Below are positions 8,542 to 17,853 of a DNA stretch of 64,000 nt, in pieces. The translations under genes and the position numbers were made by a program. Source of the stretch: Alteribacillus sp. YIM 98480 (GTDB taxonomy: Bacteria > Bacillota > Bacilli > Bacillales > Marinococcaceae); assembly GCF_009765375.1 (NCBI RefSeq), contig NZ_VTOK01000003.1, positions 1 to 64,000 of the forward strand, in the 5' to 3' direction. The notes beneath the pieces are model-generated. The model was not told the DNA's origin. It was given only the letters and a program-made list of their open reading frames with translations, and ran no database searches. Position 1 is the first letter of the stretch. The number at the start of each line of letters is the position of its first letter.

Positions 8542-9439
8542 TTTTCACGAGCTCCACCTCTGTATTCATATCTACCTGAAACCGATCACGAATGGTGTCT
8601 TGTACATGCTTTATAATCGCTAACACGTCAGCTGCTTTAGCATGATTCACGTTAACAATAAAATTTCCGTGAAGCTCTGAGATTTGTGCCCCTCCAACCT
8701 GGAATCCTTTTAGGCCTGCGTTTTCTATTAAAGCACCGGCATGATCTGGGAGCGGGTTACGAAACACACTGCCTGCACAGGGATAATTCCACGGCTGGGT
8801 TTCCCGGCGATAACTTTTATGGCTTTGCATTTCTTCTACAATTGATTTTTTATCGCCTTTTTTCATTTGAAGTTTAGCTTCGACACAAATTCCTTTCTCT
8901 TTTTGCAGCCTGGAGGTGCGATAGGAAAAGTTCATATCTTTATTTTTTATCCATTCTAATCTTCCGTCAGGAAATAACACGCGCGCTTCTATTAAAATAT
9001 TGGACATATCCGAACCATGAGCGCCAGCATTCATAAAGACAGCACCACCAACGGTTCCAGGAATTCCACCCGCAAATTCAAGTCCTGAAAGACCCTCTTT
9101 ACTAATAATAGTAGCAAGTTTAATAAAAGAGTAGCCGCCGCCAACACGAAGGGTTTCCCCTTCTATTTCCAAATGACTAATATTTTGGCCCAGTTTTATG
9201 ACTGCTCCTTCAACCCCATCATCATCAACGAGCAAATTCGATCCTCTGCCTATAGCTCTCCAGGGAACATTATGTTCGTTTATAATTTTCATCGTTTTAA
9301 CAAGACCATCTACGCCGTCCGGTTCGATAAAAATATCGGCAGGACCGCCTATTTTCCAAGTAGTATGTTTGGAAAGCGGTTCTTTTTCCACTACTTTTCC
9401 GACATTTTCCTTTTCTAATTCATTTATTATTTCTTGCAT
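8531..9439 (-). CDS. murB: UDP-N-acetylenolpyruvoylglucosamine reductase MurB
   Basis: FAD enzyme that reduces UDP-GlcNAc-enolpyruvate to UDP-MurNAc with NADPH in peptidoglycan precursor synthesis. The FAD-binding stretch IGRGSNLLVDDDGV and GLEFAGGIPGTVGGAVFMNAG are present, as is the catalytic Ser of NYPCAGSVFRNP. The lack of a long C-terminal extension and the length of 302 residues indicate the type II (Bacillus) form. A strong AAAGGAGG lies 13 bases before the ATG. It follows murG as in B. subtilis. Confidence 0.97.
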   Translation of the reverse strand: MQEIINELEKENVGKVVEKEPLSKHTTWKIGGPADIFIEPDGVDGLVKTMKIINEHNVPWRAIGRGSNLLVDDDGVEGAVIKLGQNISHLEIEGETLRVGGGYSFIKLATIISKEGLSGLEFAGGIPGTVGGAVFMNAGAHGSDMSNILIEARVLFPDGRLEWIKNKDMNFSYRTSRLQKEKGICVEAKLQMKKGDKKSIVEEMQSHKSYRRETQPWNYPCAGSVFRNPLPDHAGALIENAGLKGFQVGGAQISELHGNFIVNVNHAKAADVLAIIKHVQDTIRDRFQVDMNTEVELVKRQA

Positions 9440-9508
9440 TACCTTCTGATAACCTCCTTTTTTTAAAAAGATAAAAACGGAGTTGTTTTCCCATTCCCTT
9501 TTTTCTTA

Positions 9509-10603
9509 TTAGGGCGTCATTAATTCTTCCATTAACCGGTATATGTTTTCAGCAGCACGAGGCGCTGCTAATTTTAACGCGGATTTATGCATGGCTTGCC
9601 ATTTTTCATCATTTGCTAATACATCATCTATATCTTGTAACAATATATTTTCATCCAATTCTTTTTCTGTCCTTACTATTGCAGCTCCGTTATCACTTAA
9701 TGCTCTTGCATTTTTTTCTTGATGATTGTTGGTTACATACGGACTTGGAATAAGAATGGATGGCAGACCTAATGCTGTAATTTCAGCCAGTGTAGTAGCG
9801 CCAGCTCTTGTAACCATGAGGTCTGCATAAGAAAGAACAGCAGGCATATTGTGAATAAACGGTTTAATCACGACATTCTTCGGATTTCCAGCTTTTTTCA
9901 CTTCTTCTATTACTTTATCATAATGAACAGATCCAGTTACATACAAATATTGCCATTTATTACTGCTTACAGTAGGTAATGCTTTAAGAAAAGCTTCATT
10001 AATAGGTCTTGCACCGCGGCTGCCCCCTACAATGACCACTGTTTTCTTTCCTGCTTGCAATCCTAACTCAGGCAGCGGATTTTTCGGTTTCTCTCCTGAA
10101 ACTTCTGATGCTCTTGGGTTTCCCGTATAAGCTACTTTTTCAGAAGGGAAAAACTGTGACGATTCCTTAAATGACACAGCCACTTTATCAACATACCGGC
10201 TTAAAAATTTATTGGTAAGGCCAGGCACACTATTTTGTTCATGAATAATGGCGGGCACTCCCATCTTTGAAGCAGCATAAACAACAGGACCAGCTACATA
10301 ACCGCCTGTTCCTATAACAATATCGGCTCCAAAGTCTTCAATTATTTTTTTTGCTTTACGTGTTCCCCGGATAAAGCGCCATACCGTTTTAAAATTATGC
10401 AATGATAGTTTACGCCGAAATCCGCTAATTGTGATGGTTTTAATTGGGATTCCAGCTCTTGGTACAATGTCGCTTTCTAGTCCATTTTCGGTTCCTATAT
10501 ATAAACATTCACTATGCGGTGCAAATTTCTTTATCTCTTTTACAAGCGCTAGTGCTGGGTATATATGGCCTCCAGTTCCACCACCTGTCACAATTACTTT
10601 CAT
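9509..10603 (-). CDS. murG: MurG, lipid II-forming GlcNAc transferase
   Basis: Membrane-associated glycosyltransferase that adds GlcNAc to lipid I to give lipid II. The N terminus has [15 protein letters not shown], and further Gly-rich loops are GTGGYVAGP and [12 protein letters not shown]. The UDP-binding motif is near [18 protein letters not shown]. The ATG at 10603 is preferred because GGAGG precedes it and the family starts [12 protein letters not shown]. It lies 22 bases after spoVE. Confidence 0.97.
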   Translation of the reverse strand: MKVIVTGGGTGGHIYPALALVKEIKKFAPHSECLYIGTENGLESDIVPRAGIPIKTITISGFRRKLSLHNFKTVWRFIRGTRKAKKIIEDFGADIVIGTGGYVAGPVVYAASKMGVPAIIHEQNSVPGLTNKFLSRYVDKVAVSFKESSQFFPSEKVAYTGNPRASEVSGEKPKNPLPELGLQAGKKTVVIVGGSRGARPINEAFLKALPTVSSNKWQYLYVTGSVHYDKVIEEVKKAGNPKNVVIKPFIHNMPAVLSYADLMVTRAGATTLAEITALGLPSILIPSPYVTNNHQEKNARALSDNGAAIVRTEKELDENILLQDIDDVLANDEKWQAMHKSALKLAAPRAAENIYRLMEELMTP

Positions 10604-10624
10604 AACATCCTCCTGATTCATTAT

Positions 10625-11734
10625 CTAACGATGATAATTCGTTCGATACCTCGTAATATTTAATAGTATACCAACAGCTACCAACATAAGTGTAAGTGAA
10701 GACCCTCCATAACTTAAAAAAGGAAGAGTGATTCCAGTTACAGGAAAAAGACCAGTGACGACCCCGATATTGATCAGAACCTGTATAAATATCATGCCGC
10801 ATATGCCCGTTGCAAGAAAGGCACCGAACATATCTGGAGCAGTAAGAGCTGTCGCAATTCCTCTCCATAATAGTATTCCAAAAAGGATGAGCACAAAACC
10901 AGCCCCAATAAAGCCAGCTTCTTCTGCCAATATAGCAAAAATAAAATCCGTTTGAGGTTCCGGAAGATAATAATATTTTTGTCTGCTGTCTCCAAACCCT
11001 AATCCAAATAAACCTCCGGGCCCAACGGCATATAGCGACTGAATAATTTGAAAACCTGCTCCTAAAGGATCTGACCATGGATCTAAAAAGGAAGTAATAC
11101 GCTGTATGCGGTAAGGAGCAGATAAAATCAAACCAGCAAACCCTGCAATACCTAAAGCACCTAGAAAAACAAAATGACGAATGCGGGCTCCTGCAACAAA
11201 TAATAAAACAAAACAAGTTCCAGCCATAACCGTACCTGTACCAAGATCAGGCTGAAGCATGATTAAACCAAAAGCTGTGAATATGAGAAGGAGTGAAGGC
11301 AGCATCCCTTTTCTAAAGGAAGTTATTTTTTTATGGTGCTCCATTAAAAAATGAGCCAAAAAAATGATCATTCCAAGTTTCATAAATTCAGATGGCTGAA
11401 TAGAAAAGGCTCCGGCTCCAATCCAGCTTCGTGCTCCGCCCCGTACCATCCCGATACCTGGGACGAGTACAGCTATTAACAGGAAGAAGCAAATGACCAG
11501 AATAACTACGGACCAGCGCTGCCAAAACCAATAATCTATTTTGGAAATGAATATCATTGCTGCCACACCAACACCGGCGAAAATGAGCTGTCTTTTTAAA
11601 AAGTAGAATGAATCTCCTTGTACAAATTCACCCCAAACAGAGCTTGCGCTATATACCATGAAAAGTCCGGCTGCGAGTAATCCTATAACTGCAGCAAGCA
11701 GTACCGTATCTAAAGGACGTACCGTTTTTTCCAT
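10625..11734 (-). CDS. spoVE: Stage V sporulation protein E (SEDS glycosyltransferase)
   Basis: Polytopic SEDS protein that polymerises lipid II for the spore cortex, working with SpoVD. The 369-residue product has about ten transmembrane helices. SEDS motifs include GGARSWIGAGAFSIQPSEFMKL, split by the conserved Trp, LQPDLGTG and LPFLSYGGSS. Placement between murD and murG identifies SpoVE rather than FtsW. Its SD (GAGGTG) lies inside a hairpin arm, described at 11739-11798. This suggests that translation from read-through operon mRNA is damped. Confidence 0.93.
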   Translation of the reverse strand: MEKTVRPLDTVLLAAVIGLLAAGLFMVYSASSVWGEFVQGDSFYFLKRQLIFAGVGVAAMIFISKIDYWFWQRWSVVILVICFFLLIAVLVPGIGMVRGGARSWIGAGAFSIQPSEFMKLGMIIFLAHFLMEHHKKITSFRKGMLPSLLLIFTAFGLIMLQPDLGTGTVMAGTCFVLLFVAGARIRHFVFLGALGIAGFAGLILSAPYRIQRITSFLDPWSDPLGAGFQIIQSLYAVGPGGLFGLGFGDSRQKYYYLPEPQTDFIFAILAEEAGFIGAGFVLILFGILLWRGIATALTAPDMFGAFLATGICGMIFIQVLINIGVVTGLFPVTGITLPFLSYGGSSLTLMLVAVGILLNITRYRTNYHR

Positions 11735-11738
11735 TTTT

Positions 11739-11798
11739 GTTCACCTCTCGCTTACATTGAACTGTTCTTCTTTCAATGTATGCTTCTAAGAGGTGAAC
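11739..11798 (-). promoter_or_regulatory. SD-sequestering hairpin and sigma-E-like promoter before spoVE
   Basis: On the minus strand GTTCACCTCT (11798-11789) is perfectly complementary to AGAGGTGAAC (11748-11739), which contains the spoVE SD. An inner stem pairs ACATTGAA with TTCAATGT. CATACATT at 11782-11775 fits the sigma-E -10 (CATAnnnT), with a weak -35-like CATGTT 13 bases upstream. A transcript starting near 11768 would lack the upstream arm. Confidence 0.6.
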
Positions 11799-11834
11799 AT
11801 GCTTACCTGCTCGGACTCCTCCGCTAAATTACGT

Positions 11835-13184
11835 TCACTTCAGTTTTTCTACTGCTTTTATATATTGACTTCCTCGTTCTTCAAACGTCTTAAATTGATC
11901 CCAGCTTGCACAAGCAGGGGAGAGAAGCAGAATATCTTTTTCATTTGTAAATGAATAGGCTTCGCTTACTGCTTCATCTAGTGACTCCACGACTGAAACG
12001 TTTTCTACGCCAGCATCGTGAGCTGCCTTTTTAAGCTTATCTTTTGTTTGTCCGTAGAACACAGCTGCTTTAACCGTTCTTAAGGATGGAATCAAGTCTT
12101 CGAAACCGTTGCCACGATCAAGCCCTCCAGCGATTAAAATAACTGGATCTTCAAAGGCTTCTATCGCTTTTTGGGTAGAAAGTATATTCGTCGCTTTTGA
12201 ATCATTGTAAACTTTACGGCCAGAGACCTCTCCGACATATTGAAGCCGATGTTCAATTCCTTTAAAATTTCTCAGCACTTCACGTACCGCAGATAAACTT
12301 GCGCCATGAAGCATTGCTCCAGCGATGGCAGCCAGCATATTTTCCTGATTATGCTTTCCTGGCAGTGCCGCTTCGCTTAAGGGAAGTACTTCTTTATTTT
12401 GAAAGTAAAGAGACCCATTTTGCACGCAGGCGCCTGTACTTACCCATTTTGATACGGAAAAAGGAATTAATTGGGCCTTTGATTTTTCAGCAAGATCTGC
12501 TGCTGACTGAACGTCGGCATTATATACGGCATAATCATCAGGGCCCATATTGGCAAAAATTTTCCCCTTGGAATACTCATAATCTTCCCGTCCGCCGTGA
12601 TAATCAAGATGAGCGTCAAAGATATTTAAAAGCACTGCTGTTCGAGGGTGAAAATGTTCGGTTCCCTTTAATTGAAAGCTTGATACTTCTGTAACCATTA
12701 CTTCATCTTCTTGGACAGCTTGAGCTACTGTACATGCTACTTTACCGATGTTGCCAGCAATATGAGCAGGAACAGCGCTCTTTTTTAACATGTCATAAAT
12801 AAGGGTGGTAGTAGTGGTTTTTCCGTTTGAACCTGTAATAGCTAGAATATCACCTTTTGAAACAAGATCAGCCAGCTCAATTTCTGTCACTACTGGCAGG
12901 CCGAGAGAAAGTGCCTTTTCTATCAGGGGAGTGTCATATCGTATTCCCGGATTTTTCACTACATAATCAATGGAACCATCCAACAAAGACAGGGGATGGC
13001 CTCCTGACACGAGTTTTATTCCTTCTCTTTCTAATTCTTGTTCTTCAGCTGTTCCTTGAAGATTTTTAGCATCATTTACTGTTACTTCAGCACCTAATGT
13101 ATTTAATAGTTTTGCCGCTGCCATCCCGCTTTTAGCAAGACCAACAACCAGTACGTTTTTTCCGTTAAACCAACTTTTATTCAT
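11835..13184 (-). CDS. murD: UDP-N-acetylmuramoylalanine-D-glutamate ligase MurD
   Basis: ATP-dependent ligase that adds D-Glu to UDP-MurNAc-L-Ala in the cytoplasm. The ATP loop is GSNGKTTTTTL, and the Mur ligase motifs NIFDAHLDYH and FKGIEHRLQYVGE with NDSKATN follow. The ATG at 13184 overlaps the mraY stop codon as TAATG, with GAGGTG upstream; a GTG nine bases earlier would sit too close to that SD. Length of about 449 residues is normal. Confidence 0.96.
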   Translation of the reverse strand: MNKSWFNGKNVLVVGLAKSGMAAAKLLNTLGAEVTVNDAKNLQGTAEEQELEREGIKLVSGGHPLSLLDGSIDYVVKNPGIRYDTPLIEKALSLGLPVVTEIELADLVSKGDILAITGSNGKTTTTTLIYDMLKKSAVPAHIAGNIGKVACTVAQAVQEDEVMVTEVSSFQLKGTEHFHPRTAVLLNIFDAHLDYHGGREDYEYSKGKIFANMGPDDYAVYNADVQSAADLAEKSKAQLIPFSVSKWVSTGACVQNGSLYFQNKEVLPLSEAALPGKHNQENMLAAIAGAMLHGASLSAVREVLRNFKGIEHRLQYVGEVSGRKVYNDSKATNILSTQKAIEAFEDPVILIAGGLDRGNGFEDLIPSLRTVKAAVFYGQTKDKLKKAAHDAGVENVSVVESLDEAVSEAYSFTNEKDILLLSPACASWDQFKTFEERGSQYIKAVEKLK

Positions 13185-14155
13185 TATACCCACACCTCAA
13201 TATATATCCCGAGTACAGCACAAACCATTCCAACAGCCCAAAAAGTGACTACAACGCGCCACTCAGACCATCCAGTCAGTTCAAAATGATGATGAATCGG
13301 GCTCATTTTAAAGATTCTTTTACCTCTTAACTTAAATGAAAGTACTTGCATAATAACCGACAACGTTTCAGCAACAAACACACCGCCGATTAAAATCAGC
13401 AGCAGTTCAAGTTTTGTGAGGATAGCAAGAGATGCGATCGCTCCACCAAGTGCAAGAGATCCAGTGTCTCCCATAAATACCTTTGCTGGATGGGCATTAA
13501 ACACTAAAAAGCCTAAAACAGCACCTACAACAGTTGAAGCAAAAACAGCCGCTTCCCCCATGTCTGCATTCCATGCAAGTACGGCAAACGCCCCAAACGC
13601 GATCGCTCCTGTTCCTGCCAAGAGACCATCAAGTCCATCGGTTAAATTAACAGCATTCGATGCTCCTACAAGCATGACGATGACAAGCACCACATAAAAC
13701 CAGCCAAATTCAAGGGACCAGCTCGTTCCTGGAATAGAAACAGAAGTATCAAAATTACCGTTGTTTAAAACGAGAAAGAAGATGAAAGCAATAACAAGCT
13801 GTCCAGCCAATTTTTGTTTTGATGTCAAACCGAGATTTCTTTTTTTTGTAATTTTAATAAAGTCATCTAAAAATCCTAACAGACCAAACCCAATCGTGAC
13901 CAATAAAAGGAGAAACGCTTCGGTGCTGAATTCCATCTTTACCGCTTGTATAATAAGGGTAATGACCAGTATGGAAAGAAGGATCATGACACCACCCATC
14001 GTAGGGGTCCCGCCTTTTTTCATGTGTGATTTTGGTCCTTCTTCTCTTATGCTCTGTCCAAATTTCAACCTTTTTAGAAGCGGAATGAACAGCGGGGAGA
14101 AAATAACTGTTAATATAAAAGCTGCGACAAGTGCTAGAAATATTGTAGTTAACAT
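13184..14155 (-). CDS. mraY: Phospho-N-acetylmuramoyl-pentapeptide-transferase MraY
   Basis: Integral membrane enzyme that joins UDP-MurNAc-pentapeptide to undecaprenyl phosphate, giving lipid I. The 323-residue protein has about ten transmembrane helices. Signature stretches are GGTPTMGG, the catalytic Asp pair region [22 protein letters not shown] and the C-terminal [14 protein letters not shown]. It sits between murE and murD, as usual. Confidence 0.97.
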   Translation of the reverse strand: MLTTIFLALVAAFILTVIFSPLFIPLLKRLKFGQSIREEGPKSHMKKGGTPTMGGVMILLSILVITLIIQAVKMEFSTEAFLLLLVTIGFGLLGFLDDFIKITKKRNLGLTSKQKLAGQLVIAFIFFLVLNNGNFDTSVSIPGTSWSLEFGWFYVVLVIVMLVGASNAVNLTDGLDGLLAGTGAIAFGAFAVLAWNADMGEAAVFASTVVGAVLGFLVFNAHPAKVFMGDTGSLALGGAIASLAILTKLELLLILIGGVFVAETLSVIMQVLSFKLRGKRIFKMSPIHHHFELTGWSEWRVVVTFWAVGMVCAVLGIYIEVWV

Positions 14156-14171
14156 GGCGTATCCTCCTTTC

Positions 14172-15650
14172 TTATTGTCTGCCTTGTTTTATATCTATGA
14201 TGGCTTTTTCAGCTTCTTTCCGATCATCGAATTCTAAAACGTTTTCACCGATCACTTGATAGGTTTCGTGGCCCTTTCCAGCAATTAAAATAACATCATT
14301 GTCGTTTGCTCGTTCAACAGCGTAACGAATGGCTTCTCTTCGGTCCGCAATAACGGTATACGTATCCTCTTGATGCACACCGCTTACCATTTGATCGAGA
14401 ATTTGCTGAGGGTCTTCATTTCTCGGATTATCAGATGTGAAAATGGCATGATGACTGTATTTCACAGCAATTTTAGCCATTTCGGGCCGCTTGGTTGCAT
14501 CTCGGTCTCCTCCGCATCCTGCAATGACATAAATGCTTCCCTTTGCCATATCCTGTATCGTTTGCAAGACATTTTCCAAACTATCTGGTGTATGTGCATA
14601 ATCGACAATAACAGCATATGGCTGACCAGCATCGACTGGTTCAAAACGACCAGCTATACCGCTCACTTTAGTTAGAGCGTTTTTTATTGTGTCAAGCCCG
14701 ACCCCTTCTGCCAAACAGGCACTAGCTGCAGCAAGCGCATTGTAAACACTAAAACGACCGATTAAAGAAAGTTCAATTTTTCTCTCTCCCCACGGGGTTA
14801 CTAAGGTAAACGTCGTGCCAGTCGGCGAAATGTTTACATCTATTGCTTGAATGTCACTTCTATTGTCGATTCCGTATGTAAGAACAGAAGCAGCACACAT
14901 TTTTTCAAAATCCTCTGAAGCAGCATCATCTGCATTTAGAACAGCTGTTTTGCGCTCTCCATCATACGTGTTTCCAAGCTGGGAAAACAAGAGACCCTTG
15001 GCCTGTTTATATGCTTCCATTGTTTGATGATAATCTAAATGATCCTTTGTCAGATTAGTAAACACGGCTGTATTAAAATCACTGCCTCTTACTCGGCCAA
15101 GATCAAGGGCATGCGAAGACACTTCCATCACACAGCTGTCAACTTGTGAAGAAGCCATTTCTGAAAACAGCTCTTGCAATGGCAGGGATTCTGGCGTCGT
15201 ATTTTTCGTTTCAGCTTTCTTTGCACCAATTTTTGTATACATGGTGCCGATTAAGCCTGTGTTACGCTTATCTTCTTGTAAAATCGTTTCAACTAAATGG
15301 CTGGTCGTTGTTTTTCCATTCGTTCCCGTGATTCCAATCAAACGGAACTTGGTAGTCGGGTGGTCAAAAAACATATTTGCCATTATAGCCATTGCCCGTT
15401 TTGAATCTTTAACAAGGACTACGGGTATACTAACATTAAGTTTTTCTTCGGCTACGATAGCGCTGGCTCCTTGTTTTTCTGCTTGCTCGGCAAATTGATG
15501 ACCATCTACGGTATAGCCTCGGATACAAAAAAACAAGCCGCCTTTTTTTACTTCCCTAGAATCCATATGTATAGAAGTAATAGATGGATTTTCATTAGGT
15601 ATTATATTTTCACCGAGCAAATGACTTGTTAGATCTTTTAATTTTTTCAT
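14172..15650 (-). CDS. murE: UDP-MurNAc-tripeptide synthetase MurE (meso-DAP adding)
   Basis: Cytoplasmic ligase adding the third residue to UDP-MurNAc-L-Ala-D-Glu. The ATP loop [14 protein letters not shown] is present. The substrate motif DNPR (in [10 protein letters not shown]) predicts meso-diaminopimelate rather than Lys. The ATG at 15650 is chosen for its SD (GGAGAG) and for the family-like start [11 protein letters not shown]. The frame is open 19 codons further upstream, but that part lies beside repeat family 2. Confidence 0.96.
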   Translation of the reverse strand: MKKLKDLTSHLLGENIIPNENPSITSIHMDSREVKKGGLFFCIRGYTVDGHQFAEQAEKQGASAIVAEEKLNVSIPVVLVKDSKRAMAIMANMFFDHPTTKFRLIGITGTNGKTTTSHLVETILQEDKRNTGLIGTMYTKIGAKKAETKNTTPESLPLQELFSEMASSQVDSCVMEVSSHALDLGRVRGSDFNTAVFTNLTKDHLDYHQTMEAYKQAKGLLFSQLGNTYDGERKTAVLNADDAASEDFEKMCAASVLTYGIDNRSDIQAIDVNISPTGTTFTLVTPWGERKIELSLIGRFSVYNALAAASACLAEGVGLDTIKNALTKVSGIAGRFEPVDAGQPYAVIVDYAHTPDSLENVLQTIQDMAKGSIYVIAGCGGDRDATKRPEMAKIAVKYSHHAIFTSDNPRNEDPQQILDQMVSGVHQEDTYTVIADRREAIRYAVERANDNDVILIAGKGHETYQVIGENVLEFDDRKEAEKAIIDIKQGRQ

Positions 15651-15679
15651 TGTAAATCTCTCCTGAAACATAAAATAGT

Positions 15680-15735
15680 TAGAAAAACTTGGCTTCTCGC
15701 CAGCCAAGTCCTTATGGCGGAAGCCTTAGGAGTTA
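15680..15735 (+). repeat. Dispersed repeat family 2, copy A
   Basis: The motif TAGAAAAACTTGGC...CGCCAGCCAAGTC...TATGGCGGAAG recurs at about 47946 and 62878. Two mutually exclusive hairpins are possible: CTTGGC with GCCAAG, and CGCCA with TGGCG. Confidence 0.65.
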
Positions 15736-15755
15736 ATAAATTTAAAGATAGGACA

Positions 15756-15783
15756 CCGGCTGAACCGTATGGAAAACAGCCGG
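15756..15783. other. Hairpin between spoVD and murE
   Basis: CCGGCTG and CAGCCGG form a perfect 7-bp stem with a 14-base loop, 25 bases past the spoVD stop codon in the direction of transcription. It has no T-run on either strand, so it looks like a processing or stability element rather than a terminator. Confidence 0.5.
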
Positions 15784-15807
15784 CTCTCAAAAGACGTCTT
15801 TTCTATT

Positions 15808-17742
15808 TTAATCGGAAGAATCTGTTTTGTCACCAAGGTAAAGTCTAATTGTTGCACCTTCTTTCACTTTTTCCCCTGCTTTTGGAGACTGAGAAACAAT
15901 TACAGACCCCTCTCCTTGTGTTTCAATATTAAGTGGATAATAAGCATTATGAAGCTCTTTTAACGTTAACCCGGTCATATCAGGCATTTCCATAAGCACA
16001 TCATCATTCCAGGCTAGATCTTTTTCAATTTGTTCGCTTCTTCTTTCTACTTCCATTACCGTCAAACTATCTTCTATAATGTTTCCGACAATCGGAGCAG
16101 CTACAATACCACCAAACTGCAGCGTGTCTTTTGGATTATCAATCGCTGTATAGACGACGATTTCTGGATCATCTGCAGGCGCAAATCCAATAAAAGATAC
16201 GATATGGTTATTTTCTAAATATTTACCGCCTACTGCTTTTTGAGCTGTACCTGTTTTCCCGCCGACTCTATACCCGTCCGCAAACGCTCCTTTTCCTGTA
16301 CCTTTAGCTACAACGTGTTCTAAAGCATTTCTAACTTCTGCTGAGGTGTCCTCAGAAATGACTCGTTTTTTCATAACAGGCGGCTGAGACTCTTTCACCT
16401 GTCCAGTTACGGGGTCGAGCCATTCTTTTGCTAAATGTGGTTCATACAAATATCCGCCATTCACAGCCGCCGATACAGCTGCCACTTGCTGCAGCGGAGT
16501 AACCGAAACACCTTGCCCGAATGCGGTTGTTGCTAACTCAAGCGGCCCGACATTTTCCTCATCAAACAAAATACCCTTTCCCTCTCCTTGAAGATCGATG
16601 CCAGTCTTTTGTCCAAAGCCAAAATTTTTAATGTAGTCAAACAGCGTTTCCTTCCCAAGCCTCTCTCCGAGTACGACAAAGCCAGGGTTGCAGGAGTTTT
16701 GAACAACTTCTAAAAATGACTGCTCACCGTGGCCGCCTTTCTTCCAGCAGCGAAGTTTCGTACCGTTAACTTCAATATAGCCCGGGTCGTGGAAATGGTC
16801 ATGCTCAAGGTCAACCTTGTCCTCTTCTAATGCTGCTGCAAGTGTAATGATCTTAAACGTAGAACCCGGTTCATACTGGGACCAAACCGGCTTATTCTGG
16901 TTGTAGATCTCAGGCGGAACTTCCCTGTATTCTTCTGGATGAAAATCGGGCCGGCTGCTCATTGCTAAAATCTCGCCCGAATCCGGGTCCATTGCGATGG
17001 CCAGTGCTCCGTCCGGATCATATGTTGCTTCTGCTATATCGAGCTCTCTCTCTATTATAGTTTGGACCCTAGAATCAATTGTTAACCTTAAATTTTCCCC
17101 TTGTTCTGGACGTTTGTACTGATCCGCCATACCTTGCATACGCTGGCCTTTTGCATCCGAAAAGAAGGACACTCGTCCTGGTACACCTTTTAACTTCTCA
17201 TCATAATATTGTTCAATCCCTGTCAGCCCTTGGTTGTCAATCCCCGCAAATCCAAGAACGTGGGAAAGATACTTCCCTTTCGGATAATGGCGTTTATTGT
17301 CTTCTGCAATATAAATCCCTTCTATTTCAAGGTCTCTTACTTCTGCAGCTTTTTCTTTGCTGATTTTTCGTCCTTCAGGGGTAAGGCGGACCATCCGTTC
17401 ATTTTGGGTGACCCACCCATGTGCTTTCTCCACACTCACACCAAGCACTTCTGCTAACTTCTGTGCGGCATCTTCCGGATCTTCAATTTGTCTTGGCACA
17501 GCCAAAACGGAAGGGGCACTTACATTTGTTGCAAGAACTTCTCCATTCCGATCAATAATCTCTCCGCGTTCTGCTTCAAATGGAACATCTCTGCTCCAAG
17601 AGTCCTCTGCTAATTCAGTCAGCCACTCCCCCATGGAAAATTGAACATAGCCAAGTCGTATGAGAAGAATCATTATTGCTAACCCGCCTGCAATGAGTAC
17701 AAAAAAGAGTCTTTTTCTAACCGTTACAAATGATACGCGCAT
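15808..17742 (-). CDS. spoVD: Stage V sporulation protein D (class B PBP)
   Basis: Sporulation-specific transpeptidase for cortex peptidoglycan, partner of SpoVE. The 644-residue product has an N-terminal membrane anchor (about residues 9-31), a dimerisation domain, and a transpeptidase domain with STFK (in YEPGSTFK), SCN (QNSCNPGF) and KTGT (GGKTGTAQ) motifs. One C-terminal PASTA domain follows (DMTGLTLKELHNAYYPL). That single PASTA and its place after pbpB distinguish SpoVD. SD GGTGGTG precedes the ATG. Confidence 0.96.
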   Translation of the reverse strand: MRVSFVTVRKRLFFVLIAGGLAIMILLIRLGYVQFSMGEWLTELAEDSWSRDVPFEAERGEIIDRNGEVLATNVSAPSVLAVPRQIEDPEDAAQKLAEVLGVSVEKAHGWVTQNERMVRLTPEGRKISKEKAAEVRDLEIEGIYIAEDNKRHYPKGKYLSHVLGFAGIDNQGLTGIEQYYDEKLKGVPGRVSFFSDAKGQRMQGMADQYKRPEQGENLRLTIDSRVQTIIERELDIAEATYDPDGALAIAMDPDSGEILAMSSRPDFHPEEYREVPPEIYNQNKPVWSQYEPGSTFKIITLAAALEEDKVDLEHDHFHDPGYIEVNGTKLRCWKKGGHGEQSFLEVVQNSCNPGFVVLGERLGKETLFDYIKNFGFGQKTGIDLQGEGKGILFDEENVGPLELATTAFGQGVSVTPLQQVAAVSAAVNGGYLYEPHLAKEWLDPVTGQVKESQPPVMKKRVISEDTSAEVRNALEHVVAKGTGKGAFADGYRVGGKTGTAQKAVGGKYLENNHIVSFIGFAPADDPEIVVYTAIDNPKDTLQFGGIVAAPIVGNIIEDSLTVMEVERRSEQIEKDLAWNDDVLMEMPDMTGLTLKELHNAYYPLNIETQGEGSVIVSQSPKAGEKVKEGATIRLYLGDKTDSSD

Positions 17743-17756
17743 GTCCGAAACACCAC

Positions 17757-17805
17757 CATAAGGTTGATAGTAAAAAGAGAAATATCTGCCTCTTTACACC
17801 TTATG
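17757..17805 (-). promoter_or_regulatory. Hairpin and sigma-E-like -10 before spoVD
   Basis: On the minus strand CATAAGGT at 17805-17798 fits the sigma-E -10 (CATAnnnT). The same eight bases pair perfectly with ACCTTATG at 17764-17757, next to the spoVD SD, and inner A/G and T/C tracts extend the stem. The -35 is not convincing. Confidence 0.4.
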
Positions 17806-17853
17806 CTTGTTTCTTTTTTATAAGAACGGTCACAAATTCAAGCTTCTTCTCTA

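Noticed and set aside
10512-11216. 234-codon minus-strand frame inside spoVE and murG
   Set aside because: Out-of-frame shadow rich in Cys, Trp and Tyr; both host genes are intact.
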